DNA of 34,827 nucleotides, taken from contig CANJHI010000042.1 of assembly GCA_947474005.1 (NCBI GenBank), positions 1-34,827 on the forward strand, read 5' to 3'. Below the pieces are notes generated by a model that was not told where the DNA came from, did no database searches, and was given only the letters and a program-made list of their open reading frames with translations. Below, one piece after another: positions 24,295 to 33,449 of this stretch; position 1 is the stretch's first letter, and each line of letters opens with the position of its first letter. A program made the position numbers and the translations under genes. Origin of the DNA: Alphaproteobacteria bacterium. GTDB taxonomy: Bacteria; Pseudomonadota; Alphaproteobacteria; Reyranellales; Reyranellaceae.

Positions 24295-25800
24295 TTATTT
24301 GCGCAGTGCTGGTGTCAGGACTCGGCCGTAGAGGTTCGACAGGAACGGCCAGAACAGGGCAATCAGGCCTAGGCTCATGATCGTGGCGACCAGACCGCTC
24401 GACCAGAACACGCCCAGGCTGCCCTGGGAGATCAGCAGCGACTGCCTAAAAGCCTCCTCGGCCTTGTCGCCCAGCACGATCGCGAGCACCAGCGGCGCCA
24501 GCGGGTAGTTGCACTTCTTCAGGAAGTAGCCGGCGATGCCGAAGACCAGCATCATCACCACGTCGAAGCTGTTGTTGTGCACGGTGTAGGCGCCGATGGC
24601 GCAGATCACGAGGATGACCGGCGCGATGATGGCGAACGGGATGCGCAGGATCGCGGCGAAGAAGGGCACCATGGTCAGCACGACCACGAGGCCGACGATG
24701 TTGCCGAGATACATGCTGGCGATCAGGCCCCAGACGAACTCCTTCTGCTCTACGAACAGCAGCGGACCGGGCTGCAGGCCCCAGATCAGGAGACCGCCCA
24801 GCAGCACGGCGGCGGTCGGCGATCCCGGCACGCCCAGCGACAGCATCGGCAGCAGCGCCGAGGTGCCGGCGGCATGCGCAGCGGTCTCGGGCGCGATCAC
24901 GCCCTCGATCTCGCCGGTGCCGAACTTGTCGCCGTTCTTCGACGCCCGTTTGGCGATGCCGTAGCTCATGAACGAGGCCGGCGTGGCGCCGGCGGGGGTG
25001 ATGCCCATCCAGCATCCGATCAGGCAGGAGCGCAGCGAGGTTACCCAGTAGCGCGGCAACTCTTTCCAGGTCTGCAGAACCACGGCGGGATTGATGCCCG
25101 CGGCCTTGCCCTTGAAGCTTAAGCCCTCTTCCATGGTGAGCAGGATCTCGCCGATGCCGAACAGGCCGATCACGGCGATCAGGAAATCGAAGCCGCCTAA
25201 AAGTTCGGTGGAGCCGAAGGTCAGACGAAGCTGGCCGGTCACGGTGTCGGTGCCGACCGCGGCCAGCGCGAAGCCCAGCATCATCGCCGCGATGGTCTTG
25301 GTCGGCGGTTCCTTGCCCATGCCGACGAAGCTGCAGAACGCCAGGAAGAATACCGAGAACTTCTCGGCCGGACCGAACTGCAGCGCGAAGCTCGCGACCA
25401 GCGGTGCGGCGAGCGTGATGACGATGACGGCGAAGAGCGCGCCCACGAAGGACGAGGTGAAGGCGGCCGTCAGCGCCTCGCCCGCCTGGCCCTTCTGCGC
25501 CATGGGATGGCCGTCGAAGGTGGTCGCGACCGACCACGGCTCGCCCGGGATGTTGAACAGGATCGAAGTGATGGCGCCGCCGAACAGCGCCCCCCAGTAG
25601 ATGCAGGAGAGCAGGATGATGGCCGATGTCGGCGACATGCTGAAGGTGAGCGGCAGCAGGATCGCCACGCCGTTGGCGCCGCCGAGGCCAGGCAGCACGC
25701 CGATGACCACGCCCAGGACGATGCCGATCACCATGTAAAGCAGGTTCTGCCAGCTGAGCACGACGGCAAAGCCGCCCATCAAATCGCCAATGCTTTCCAT
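24295..25800 (-). CDS. tctA: TctA-like large membrane subunit of a TTT transporter
   Basis: A 501-residue inner-membrane protein with about 11-12 hydrophobic segments, the translocating subunit of a tripartite tricarboxylate transporter. The TctA signature VIGVLPGLGGANGVAILLPL sits in the first third, followed by IYWGALFGGAITSILFNIPG and, mid-protein, the mirrored SLGVPGSPTAAVLLGGLLIW with its GxPGS motif. It begins 33 bases after the tctB stop and is followed by the GntR gene 92 bases on. With TctB and TctC it makes a complete system; the oxalate enzymes that follow suggest an oxalate or related dicarboxylate substrate (inference). Confidence 0.95.
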   Translation of the reverse strand: MESIGDLMGGFAVVLSWQNLLYMVIGIVLGVVIGVLPGLGGANGVAILLPLTFSMSPTSAIILLSCIYWGALFGGAITSILFNIPGEPWSVATTFDGHPMAQKGQAGEALTAAFTSSFVGALFAVIVITLAAPLVASFALQFGPAEKFSVFFLAFCSFVGMGKEPPTKTIAAMMLGFALAAVGTDTVTGQLRLTFGSTELLGGFDFLIAVIGLFGIGEILLTMEEGLSFKGKAAGINPAVVLQTWKELPRYWVTSLRSCLIGCWMGITPAGATPASFMSYGIAKRASKNGDKFGTGEIEGVIAPETAAHAAGTSALLPMLSLGVPGSPTAAVLLGGLLIWGLQPGPLLFVEQKEFVWGLIASMYLGNIVGLVVVLTMVPFFAAILRIPFAIIAPVILVICAIGAYTVHNNSFDVVMMLVFGIAGYFLKKCNYPLAPLVLAIVLGDKAEEAFRQSLLISQGSLGVFWSSGLVATIMSLGLIALFWPFLSNLYGRVLTPALRK

Positions 25801-25833
25801 CGATTCCCCGGATTTCCTTCTTGTCCTCGGGTT

Positions 25834-26337
25834 CTAGAGCCCGAGCAGGTCCTCGAGCGGTCCCTTCGGCAACGACAGGAGGAACCATTTTTCGAACGTC
25901 ACGTAGATGACGACCTGCAAACCCAGACCGACGCCCAGGGTGAGCGGCCAGCCATAGCGCCCGAGCCAGCGCATGAAGCCGATGATCAGAATCGCCGAGG
26001 AGACGTAGATGCCGAGCCACGGCACCGCCGCAACGTAGATCGCCATCGGCCAGACGATCTTGAGCACCTGGGCGATCTGCCCCCATTCGGCGAACAGCTT
26101 GCGGCTGGGCTTGGCATAGGCCGATACGAAGTTGAAGCCGCTGGTGGCCACGATCAGCAGCCCGATCCAGAAGGGAAAGAATCCGGACTTCGGCCCTTCC
26201 GCGCCCCAGCCGATGCCGACCTTCAGGCTGCCGAAGATGGTGATGGCACCCAGGATCAGAATGAAGGCGGCGACGCCCATCTCGACGTGGCGCTGCCGTG
26301 GTCCGGCCGCGTCGGGATCATCCGGCGAATTGGACAT
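25834..26337 (-). CDS. tctB: TctB-like small membrane subunit of a TTT transporter
   Basis: A 167-residue protein with four predicted membrane helices: MGVAAFILILGAITIFGSL, SGFFPFWIGLLIVATSGF, VWPMAIYVAAVPWLGIYVS with SSAILIIGFM, and LTLGVGLGLQVVIYVTF. This is the TctB/DUF1468 layout, and the GPKSGFFPFWIGL motif is typical. The true start is ATG 26337, preceded by AGAGGTC; the longer open frame upstream is noise against tctC. It sits between tctC (68 bases upstream) and tctA. Confidence 0.93.
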   Translation of the reverse strand: MSNSPDDPDAAGPRQRHVEMGVAAFILILGAITIFGSLKVGIGWGAEGPKSGFFPFWIGLLIVATSGFNFVSAYAKPSRKLFAEWGQIAQVLKIVWPMAIYVAAVPWLGIYVSSAILIIGFMRWLGRYGWPLTLGVGLGLQVVIYVTFEKWFLLSLPKGPLEDLLGL

Positions 26338-26405
26338 CGACGACCTCTGTGAACTCAAATCTGGACAGGTGCGTGCGGGACAGATGCGTGACTGACCGGC
26401 TGCGC

Positions 26406-27425
26406 TCAATTCGTGGCCAGGAATCCCGCTTCCTTCATCAGGTCGCGATGGCGCTTTTCCTCGCCCTCGACCCACTTCGCATAGTCGGCGCCGGTCATGA
26501 AGGACTGGTTGAAGGCGCCATCCTTCATGAGCTGCGCCCATTCCGGCGTGGCCCGAACCTTCTTGAACAGCTCGACGTAGTAGTCGACGGCGTCCTTGGG
26601 AGCGCCCGCCGGCATGAAGACGCCGCGCAGCATCACGTACTCGATGTCCAGTCCCTGCGACTTGCAGGTCGGGATGTCGGCCCACGACTGGTCGCCGGCA
26701 ATCTTGTCCGTGTACGGCAGGACCTTGGCGTCGAACACGCAGAGCGGGCGCAGCTTGCCGGCGCGCCACTGCGCCACCGCCTCGATCGGGTTGTTGACGG
26801 TCGAATCGATGTGCTTGCCGACGAGCTGGACCGCGACCTCGCCGCCGCCCTTGTAGGGGACATAGGTCATCTTCTTGCCGATCGCCTTTTCCAGCGCGAC
26901 GGTGATGATCTGGTCTTCCTGCTTCGACCCGGTGCCGCCCATCTTGAACTGGCCGTCCGGTGCCGCCTTGATCGCCGCCACGTATTCCTGGACCGTCTTG
27001 TAGGGTGAGTCGGCGTTGACCCAGAGCACGAACTCGTCGAGCGCCAGCATCGCCACCGGCGTCATGTCCTTCCACGAGAAGGGGATGCCCGTCGCCAGCG
27101 GCGTGGTGAACAGGTTCGAAAGCGTGATGACCAGCTTGTTCGGGTTGCCCTTGGCGCCCTTGATGTCGAGGAAGCCTTCGCCGCCGGCACCACCCGCCTT
27201 GTTGATGACCACCATGGTCTGCTTCATCAGGTTGTGCTTGGCGATGATGCCCTGGATCATGCGCGCCATCTGGTCGGCGCCGCCGCCGGTGCCGGCCGGA
27301 ACGATGAATTCGACGTTGCGTGTCGGCTCCCAAGCCATCGCCGGAGTGACGCAAAGGCTCGCCGCCATCGCCGCAGAGGCCGCGACGACAAGCGCAGCCA
27401 ATCGAAGCCGCTCGATCATGGTCAT
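26406..27425 (-). CDS. tctC: Bug/TctC-like solute receptor of a TTT transporter
   Basis: A 339-residue periplasmic binding protein. A Sec signal peptide (LRLAALVVAASAAMAASLC...AMA|WEP) ends near residue 31. Bug-family motifs are EFIVPAGTGGGADQMARMIQ, VINKAGGAGGEGFLDIKG, YVPYKGGGEVAVQLVGKHID and VMLRGVFMPAGAP. Tandem starts at 27425 and 27419 both lie near GGAAGGGAACC. It is the promoter-proximal gene of tctCBA and is divergent from the LysR gene. Bug proteins bind dicarboxylates such as glutamate, citrate or tartrate analogues; oxalate is proposed from context only. Confidence 0.94.
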   Translation of the reverse strand: MTMIERLRLAALVVAASAAMAASLCVTPAMAWEPTRNVEFIVPAGTGGGADQMARMIQGIIAKHNLMKQTMVVINKAGGAGGEGFLDIKGAKGNPNKLVITLSNLFTTPLATGIPFSWKDMTPVAMLALDEFVLWVNADSPYKTVQEYVAAIKAAPDGQFKMGGTGSKQEDQIITVALEKAIGKKMTYVPYKGGGEVAVQLVGKHIDSTVNNPIEAVAQWRAGKLRPLCVFDAKVLPYTDKIAGDQSWADIPTCKSQGLDIEYVMLRGVFMPAGAPKDAVDYYVELFKKVRATPEWAQLMKDGAFNQSFMTGADYAKWVEGEEKRHRDLMKEAGFLATN

Positions 27426-27525
27426 GGTTCCCTTCCCAGAGATCTTTTCTTGGTAGTTCTTGCAATAATCCTACAATGGTTTTTGCAACCGGTCGAGCGC
27501 CGGTACTCGAACCCGTGCGGGCGAC
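27426..27525. promoter_or_regulatory. tctC/LysR divergent control region
   Basis: The 100-base gap contains two TTGCAA hexamers (27460-27465 and 27483-27488, each self-complementary, 23 bases apart) and an AT-rich patch between them. The GC-rich ccggtcgagcgccgg follows. A LysR protein binding here would fit the usual divergent control of a LysR gene and its neighbour. No promoter hexamers were fixed with confidence. Confidence 0.4.
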
Positions 27526-28419
27526 ATGATCGATAAACTCGAATTCCTTCTCGCCCTGGCGCGGGAAAAGAACTTCGGCAAGGCCGCGGAGCAGTGCGGC
27601 GTGACTCAACCAACCTTCTCCGCCGGCATCAAGCAGCTTGAAGCGACGCTGGGCGTGCTGCTTGTTCATCGCAGCTCGCGATTCATCGCCTTCACCGCCG
27701 AGGGTGAACGCGTCCTCGAGTGGGCGCGCGGCATCGTGGCCGACAGTCGCGCGATGCGTCAGGAATTGCGGGCCCTCAAGCATGGCCTGGTCGGCCGGCT
27801 GAAACTCGCGGCGATCCCGACGGCGCTTCCCATGGTATCGGCGCTCACCACGCCCTACCGCGCCAAGCATCCCAACGTGACGTTCACCGTCCTGTCGCGG
27901 ACCTCGATCGAGATTCTGTCGATGCTCGAGAATCTCGAGATCGATGCCGGCCTCACCTATATCGACAACGAACCGCTCGGACGGGTGCGCGCGGTGCCGC
28001 TCTATCTCGAGCAGTATCGACTGCTGACCTCGGAGACGAGCCCGCTCGGCGATCGCGACAGCGTCACCTGGGCCGAGGTCGCCAAGATCCCGCTCTGCCT
28101 GCTGACGCCGGACATGCAGAACCGACGCATCATCGATCAGCTGTTGCGCGCCGCGGGCGGTGGCGTGCCCGATCCCACGCTCGAATCGAACTCGATGATC
28201 GTACTGTTTTCACATGTGCGGACGGGTCGTTGGGCAAGCGTGATGCCGGAGAAACTCGCCGACACTTTGGGCCTGACCGAGCACCTGCGCTCGATCCCGA
28301 TTGTCGAGCCGGAGGCGGTCCACAGCATCGGATTGGTCGTCCCGGACCGTGAGCCCATGCCGCCGATGGTCGCCGCCTTGGTTGCCGAGGCAAAGTTGCT
28401 CGCCGAACAGTTGACTTAA
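27526..28419 (+). CDS. LysR family transcriptional regulator
   Basis: A 297-residue LTTR. The N-terminal helix-turn-helix reads ALAREKNFGKAAEQCGVTQP, then TFSAGIKQLEATLGVLLVHR (residues 10-50). The effector domain from about 92 begins LVGRLKLAAIPTALPMV and includes DAGLTYIDNEP and SNSMIVLFSHVRTGRWASVM. The ATG 27526 has only a weak ribosome site (GTGCGGGCGAC). It lies divergent from tctC and 155 bases before fdsG, in the same direction as the formate dehydrogenase operon. LysR genes next to fds operons are known to respond to formate, so regulation of fds and possibly tctCBA is the best inference. Confidence 0.92.
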   Translation: MIDKLEFLLALAREKNFGKAAEQCGVTQPTFSAGIKQLEATLGVLLVHRSSRFIAFTAEGERVLEWARGIVADSRAMRQELRALKHGLVGRLKLAAIPTALPMVSALTTPYRAKHPNVTFTVLSRTSIEILSMLENLEIDAGLTYIDNEPLGRVRAVPLYLEQYRLLTSETSPLGDRDSVTWAEVAKIPLCLLTPDMQNRRIIDQLLRAAGGGVPDPTLESNSMIVLFSHVRTGRWASVMPEKLADTLGLTEHLRSIPIVEPEAVHSIGLVVPDREPMPPMVAALVAEAKLLAEQLT

Positions 28420-28484
28420 AAATCCCTTTATTATCAATATATTAGAGGCTACATCGGCTCAAAGCTGACCAAATTGGCCTGAAC

Positions 28485-28501
28485 GATAGATATGTTCTAT
28501 C
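28485..28501. promoter_or_regulatory. candidate LysR operator upstream of fdsG
   Basis: GATAGA-TATGT-TCTATC is a perfect 6-bp inverted repeat with a 5-base spacer, containing the T-N11-A form usual for LysR regulators. It lies 74-90 bases before the TTG start of fdsG and downstream of an AT-rich stretch (28425-28445) that could hold the promoter. It is the only strong palindrome in the gap. Confidence 0.6.
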
Positions 28502-28574
28502 ACAGCACTCGACAGCTTTATTGATCAAGGCCTGCGGCAAGCAGATTGTCCCACAAATACAAGGGAGACCGAGC

Positions 28575-29048
28575 TTGCCCAGGGCAGCAGCGTGGGACGA
28601 AGCCGAGGCCACCGACATCATCCGCCGGCACGACGGGCGGGAGGGCTCGATGCTGCCAATCCTGCATGATCTTCAGGCCGTCTTTGGCTGCGTCCCGCCG
28701 GCCGCCGTGCGCCTCGTGGCCGACGCGCTCAACCTCACCCGCGCCGAGGTTCACGGTGTGGTCAGCTTCTATCACGACTTTCGCGAGCAGCCGGCCGGCC
28801 GTCACGTGCTGAAACTTTGCCGTGCCGAAGCCTGCCAGTCGATGGATGGCGAGCGCCTGGCGCGCGCGTTCCTCGATCGGCTCGGCGTCGAATGGGGTGA
28901 CACGACGCCGGACGGCCGTTTCACTGTCGAGGCAACCTACTGCCTCGGCCTCTGCGCCTGTGCGCCCTCGGCCATGCTCGACGGCGAGCCGATCGCCCGG
29001 CTGACACAAGCGTCGTTCGACGAAATCGCGCGCGAGGTCGGGCAATGA
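28575..29048 (+). CDS. fdsG: NAD-dependent formate dehydrogenase gamma subunit (NuoE-like)
   Basis: A 157-residue [2Fe-2S] subunit of cytosolic molybdenum formate dehydrogenase, homologous to NuoE. Cluster cysteines are Cys82 and Cys87 in LCRAEACQ and Cys123 and Cys127 in YCLGLCACAP. HGVVSFYHDFREQPAGRHVL is the family hallmark. I choose the TTG at 28575 because AAGGGAG lies 8 bases upstream and no in-frame ATG gives a plausible N-terminus. It starts the fdsGBAD operon and overlaps fdsB by 4 bases (ATGA). It passes electrons from FdsA clusters toward the FMN of FdsB. Confidence 0.95.
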   Translation: MPRAAAWDEAEATDIIRRHDGREGSMLPILHDLQAVFGCVPPAAVRLVADALNLTRAEVHGVVSFYHDFREQPAGRHVLKLCRAEACQSMDGERLARAFLDRLGVEWGDTTPDGRFTVEATYCLGLCACAPSAMLDGEPIARLTQASFDEIAREVGQ

Positions 29049-30583
29049 CAAGGATCTTCGTCCCGCGCGACGCCGCGGCGCGCGCGGTCGGCGCCGATCG
29101 CGTAGCGACCACCATCGTCCAGGAGGCAAGACGCCTCGGCCTCGCCGTCGATGTGGTCCGCACCGGCTCGCGCGGCCTTTTCTGGCTCGAGCCGATGATC
29201 GAGGTCGAGACACCGGGCGGGCGCATCGCCTTCGGACCGATGACGGCCAAGGACGTTCCGGGTCTCTTCGCCGAGGGACTGCCGCTCAGTGCCGCTCATC
29301 CGCTGTGCGTAGGCCGGCCCGAGGACATTCCCTTCCTGAAGCGCCAGACGCGCATCACCTTCGCGCGCTGCGGCATCATCGATCCGCTGTCGCTCGCCGA
29401 CTATCGCGCCCATGGCGGCTATCGCGGCCTGGAGCGCGCCAGGAGCCTGGGCGCTGCCGGTACCGTCGATGAGGTCACGAAGTCGGGCCTGCGCGGCCGC
29501 GGCGGCGCGGGCTTCCCGACGGGCATCAAATGGAAGACCGTCGCCGACACGGCAGCTGATCGTAAATACATCGTCTGCAACGCCGACGAAGGCGACTCGG
29601 GCACCTATGCCGACCGCATGATCATGGAAGGCGATCCCTTCCTGCTGATCGAGGGCATGACGATCGCGGGCTTCGCCGTCGGCGCGACCAAGGGTTACAT
29701 CTACATCCGCTCGGAATATCCCGATGCCATCCGTGTGATGGAACGCGCCACCGTGCTGGCCGAGGCCGAGGGCCTGCTGGGCGCCGAGGCGAAGTTCGAC
29801 ATCGAGATCCGCGTCGGCGCCGGGGCCTATGTCTGCGGCGAGGAGACCTCGCTGCTCGAAAGCCTCGAAGGCAAGCGCGGCCAGGTGCGCGCCAAGCCGC
29901 CGCTGCCGGCGCACAAGGGCCTGTTCGGCAAGCCCACCGTCATCAACAACCTGATTTCGCTCGCCACGGTGCCCGCCATTCTGGCCGACGGCGCCAAGCA
30001 CTACGCCGATCTCGGCATGGGCCGCTCGCGTGGCACGATGCCTATCCAGCTCGCCGGCAACGTCAAGCACGGCGGGCTGTTCGAGGCGGCGTTCGGCCTC
30101 ACCCTCGGCGAAATCGTCGACGATATCGGCGGCGGCACGGCCAGTGGCCGGCCGGCGCGCGCCGTGCAGGTCGGCGGGCCCCTGGGGGCCTACTTCCCGC
30201 GCGCGCTGTTCGATACGCCGTTCGACTACGAAGCCTTTACCGCGCGCGATGGGCTGATCGGCCATGGCGGCGTCGTGGTGTTCGACGATAGCGTCGACAT
30301 GGCGAGGCAAGCGCGCTTCGCGCTGGAATTCTGCGCCATCGAATCCTGCGGCAAGTGCACGCCCTGCCGCATCGGCTCAGTGCGCGGCACCGAGACGATG
30401 GACAAGATCATCGCGGGCGACCGGCCCGAGGCCAACCTCGCGCTGATCACCGACCTTTGCCAGACGCTGAAATTCGGCTCGCTCTGCGCGCTCGGCGGCT
30501 TCACGCCCTATCCGGTAATGAGCGCCATAAAACATTTCCCCGAGGACTTCACCCGCCCGCGCCTCGCGGCAGCGGCGGAATAG
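29045..30583 (+). CDS. fdsB: NAD-dependent formate dehydrogenase beta subunit (NuoF-like)
   Basis: A 512-residue subunit carrying FMN, the NAD site and one [4Fe-4S] cluster. The N-terminal ~120 residues are a thioredoxin-like/NuoE-type domain typical of FdsB. The FMN loop GLRGRGGAGFPTGIKW follows, then NADEGDSGTYADRMIMEGDP for NAD, GAGAYVCGEETSLLESLEGK, and the cluster SCGKCTPCRIGS with a fourth Cys in SLCALGG near the C-terminus. Its ATG overlaps the fdsG stop. The diaphorase unit FdsBG can reduce NAD with electrons from formate oxidation at FdsA. Confidence 0.97.
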   Translation: MTRIFVPRDAAARAVGADRVATTIVQEARRLGLAVDVVRTGSRGLFWLEPMIEVETPGGRIAFGPMTAKDVPGLFAEGLPLSAAHPLCVGRPEDIPFLKRQTRITFARCGIIDPLSLADYRAHGGYRGLERARSLGAAGTVDEVTKSGLRGRGGAGFPTGIKWKTVADTAADRKYIVCNADEGDSGTYADRMIMEGDPFLLIEGMTIAGFAVGATKGYIYIRSEYPDAIRVMERATVLAEAEGLLGAEAKFDIEIRVGAGAYVCGEETSLLESLEGKRGQVRAKPPLPAHKGLFGKPTVINNLISLATVPAILADGAKHYADLGMGRSRGTMPIQLAGNVKHGGLFEAAFGLTLGEIVDDIGGGTASGRPARAVQVGGPLGAYFPRALFDTPFDYEAFTARDGLIGHGGVVVFDDSVDMARQARFALEFCAIESCGKCTPCRIGSVRGTETMDKIIAGDRPEANLALITDLCQTLKFGSLCALGGFTPYPVMSAIKHFPEDFTRPRLAAAAE

Positions 30584-30596
30584 AGAGGAGAGCGCC

Positions 30597-33443
30597 ATGT
30601 CTCTCGTTCATGAAATCGACTACGGCACGCCGGTCAGTAAATCGGCCGAAACGGTAAAGCTCACCATCGACGGCAACGAGGTCGTGGTGCCCGCCGGCAC
30701 CTCGATCATGCGCGCCGCCATGGACGCCGGCATCCAGGTGCCGAAGCTCTGCGCGACTGATTCGGTCGATGCGTTCGGCTCATGCCGGCTCTGCCTGGTC
30801 GAGATCGCCGGCCGGCCCGGAACGCCCGCCTCGTGCACGACGCCGGTCGCCGCCGGCATGGTGGTCTCCACGCAGACCGAGCGGCTAAAACAGGTCCGCA
30901 AGGGCGTGATGGAGCTCTACATCTCCGACCATCCGCTGGATTGCCTGACCTGTGCGGCCAACGGTGATTGCGAGCTGCAGGACATGGCCGGCGCCGTCGG
31001 CCTGCGCGATGTGCGCTACGGCTACGCAGGCGAGAACCACCTCAAGCTCGAGAAGGACGAGTCCAACCCTTACTTCACCTTCGATGCCTCCAAGTGCATC
31101 GTCTGTTCGCGCTGCGTGCGTGCCTGCGAGGAAGTGCAGGGCACCTTCGCGCTCACCATCCAGGGCCGCGGCTTCGACTCCAAGGTCTCGGCCGGCATGC
31201 TGAGCGACAATTTCCTGAGCTCCGAATGCGTGTCGTGCGGCGCCTGTGTGCAGGCTTGTCCGACTGCCACCTTGTCGGAGAAATCCCTGATCGACATCGG
31301 CCAGCCCGAGCATTCGGTGGTCACCACCTGTGCCTATTGCGGCGTCGGCTGCAGCTTCAAGGCCGAGATGCGCGGTGAAGAGCTGGTGCGCATGGTTCCC
31401 TACAAGGAGGGCAAGGCCAACCACGGCCATTCCTGTGTGAAGGGCCGCTTCGCCTGGGGCTACGCCAACCACAAGGAGCGCATCCTCAATCCGATGATCC
31501 GCGAGAGCATCGACCAGCCGTGGCGCGAAGTGAGCTGGGAGGTCGCGATCGACCGCGTCGCCTCGGAGTTCAAGCGGCTCCAGAGCAAGCACGGCCGGCT
31601 GGCGATCGGCGGCATCACCTCCTCGCGCTGCACCAACGAGGAGACGTACTTGGTCCAGAAGCTGGTGCGCGGCGGCTTCGGCAACAACAACGTCGATACC
31701 TGCGCCCGCGTCTGCCATTCGCCGACCGGCTATGGTCTGCGGGCCACCTTCGGCACGTCGGCCGGTACGCAGGATTTCGATTCGGTCGATCAGAGCGACG
31801 TGATCCTGATCATCGGCGCCAATCCGACCGACGCCCATCCGGTCTTCGCCTCGCGCATGAAGAAGCGGCTGCGCGCGGGCGCCAAGCTGATCGTGATCGA
31901 CCCGCGTCGCACAGACATCGTGCGCATGCCGCATATCGAGGCGCAGTATCATCTGCCGCTGCGGCCGGGCACCAATGCCGCGATCCTGAACGCACTGGCG
32001 CACACAATCGTCACCGAAGGACTGGTCGACGAGGCCTTCGTCCGCGACTTCTGCGACCTCGATGCCTTCGAGCATTGGGCGACGTTCGTGTCCGAGCCGC
32101 AGAACAGCCCGGAGACGGTGGGCCCAATGGCCGGCGTGTCGTCCGAGGCTATTCGTGGCGCAGCGCGTCTCTATGCGACGGGCGGCAACGGCGCGATCTA
32201 TTACGGCCTCGGCGTCACCGAGCACAGCCAGGGCACCACGGCGGTCATGGCACTCGCCAATCTGGCGATGGCCACTGGCAACCTTGGCCGCCAGGGCGTC
32301 GGCGTGAACCCGCTGCGCGGCCAGAACAACGTCCAGGGCGCCTGCGACATGGGCTCCTTCCCGCACGAGCTGACCGGCTATCGCCACATCTCCGACGATG
32401 CCACGCGCACCATGTTCGAGAAGCTGTGGGGCGTGCCGCTCGACAATGAGCCCGGCCTGCGCATTCCCAACATGTTCGATGCGGCGATCGACGGCACCTT
32501 CCGGGGCATCTACGTCCAGGGCGAGGACATCCTTCAGTCCGACCCCAACACCGTCCACGTCAAGAAGGCGCTGGCGGCGATGGAATGCGTGGTCGTGCAG
32601 GACCTGTTCCTGAACGAGACGGCGAACTACGCCCACGTCTTCCTGCCGGGCTCGACCTTCCTTGAGAAGGACGGCACCTTCACCAACGCCGAACGCCGCA
32701 TCAACCGCGTGCGCAAGGTCATGACGCCCAAGAACGGCATGGCCGACTGGGAGATCACGCTCGCCATCGCCAAGGCGATGGGCTTCGAGATGCCCTACAA
32801 CCATCCGTCCGAGATCATGGACGAGATCGCAGCACTAACGCCGACCTTTGCCGGCGTGTCCTACGATCTTCTCGACAAGGAAGGCTCGGTCCAGTGGCCG
32901 TGCAACGAGAAGGCGCCGACCGGCACGCCGATCATGCACATCGGCGGCTTCGCCCGCGGCAAGGGCAACTTCATGATCACCGAGTATGTGGCCACCGACG
33001 AGAAGGTGGGTCCGCGCTTCCCGCTGTTGCTGACCACGGGCCGTATCCTGTCGCAGTACAATGTCGGCGCCCAGACGCGGCGCACCGAAAATGTCGTGTG
33101 GCACGACGAGGACGTGCTGGAGATCCATCCGCACGACGCCGAGGAGCGCGGCGTGCGCGACGGCGACTGGGTGAAGCTCGATAGCCGCGCCGGCGGTACG
33201 GCGCTGCACGCGCGCATCACCGATCGCGTGGCGCCGGGCGTGGTCTATACGACCTTCCACCATCCCGAAACGCAGGCCAACGTCGTCACCACCGAGTTCT
33301 CCGACTGGGCGACGAATTGCCCGGAGTACAAGGTCACTGCCGTCCAGGTCTCGCCGTCCAACGGCCCCAGCGAATGGCAGAAGGACTATGTCGAGCAGGC
33401 GAGGCAGAGCCGGCGGATCGCCACCAAGGTCGCGGCGGAGTAG
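30597..33443 (+). CDS. fdsA: NAD-dependent formate dehydrogenase alpha (catalytic) subunit, Mo-bisMGD
   Basis: A 948-residue catalytic subunit oxidising formate to CO2. The N-terminal NuoG-like part binds clusters: GSCRLCLVE with CLTCAANGDCELQD, then ferredoxin motifs CIVCSRCVRACEE and CVSCGACVQACP, then CAYCGVGC. The molybdopterin domain carries the metal-ligand cysteine in DTCARVCHSPTGYGL (Cys373, followed by His374), so this is a Cys not a selenocysteine enzyme. The C-terminal domain LLLTTGRILSQYNVGAQTR closes the MGD site. GAGAGGAGAGCGCC precedes the ATG 30597, 13 bases after fdsB. Oxygen-tolerant Fds enzymes also reduce CO2 in vitro. Confidence 0.98.
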   Translation: MSLVHEIDYGTPVSKSAETVKLTIDGNEVVVPAGTSIMRAAMDAGIQVPKLCATDSVDAFGSCRLCLVEIAGRPGTPASCTTPVAAGMVVSTQTERLKQVRKGVMELYISDHPLDCLTCAANGDCELQDMAGAVGLRDVRYGYAGENHLKLEKDESNPYFTFDASKCIVCSRCVRACEEVQGTFALTIQGRGFDSKVSAGMLSDNFLSSECVSCGACVQACPTATLSEKSLIDIGQPEHSVVTTCAYCGVGCSFKAEMRGEELVRMVPYKEGKANHGHSCVKGRFAWGYANHKERILNPMIRESIDQPWREVSWEVAIDRVASEFKRLQSKHGRLAIGGITSSRCTNEETYLVQKLVRGGFGNNNVDTCARVCHSPTGYGLRATFGTSAGTQDFDSVDQSDVILIIGANPTDAHPVFASRMKKRLRAGAKLIVIDPRRTDIVRMPHIEAQYHLPLRPGTNAAILNALAHTIVTEGLVDEAFVRDFCDLDAFEHWATFVSEPQNSPETVGPMAGVSSEAIRGAARLYATGGNGAIYYGLGVTEHSQGTTAVMALANLAMATGNLGRQGVGVNPLRGQNNVQGACDMGSFPHELTGYRHISDDATRTMFEKLWGVPLDNEPGLRIPNMFDAAIDGTFRGIYVQGEDILQSDPNTVHVKKALAAMECVVVQDLFLNETANYAHVFLPGSTFLEKDGTFTNAERRINRVRKVMTPKNGMADWEITLAIAKAMGFEMPYNHPSEIMDEIAALTPTFAGVSYDLLDKEGSVQWPCNEKAPTGTPIMHIGGFARGKGNFMITEYVATDEKVGPRFPLLLTTGRILSQYNVGAQTRRTENVVWHDEDVLEIHPHDAEERGVRDGDWVKLDSRAGGTALHARITDRVAPGVVYTTFHHPETQANVVTTEFSDWATNCPEYKVTAVQVSPSNGPSEWQKDYVEQARQSRRIATKVAAE

Positions 33444-33449
33444 GCGACG

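Noticed and set aside
26338..27870. Upstream extension of tctB
   Set aside because: It runs through tctC in another frame and into the LysR gene; TctB starts at 26337 with its own ribosome site.
30885..32804. Long minus-strand open frame opposite fdsA
   Set aside because: Antisense noise; fdsA is unambiguous on the plus strand with all cluster motifs.
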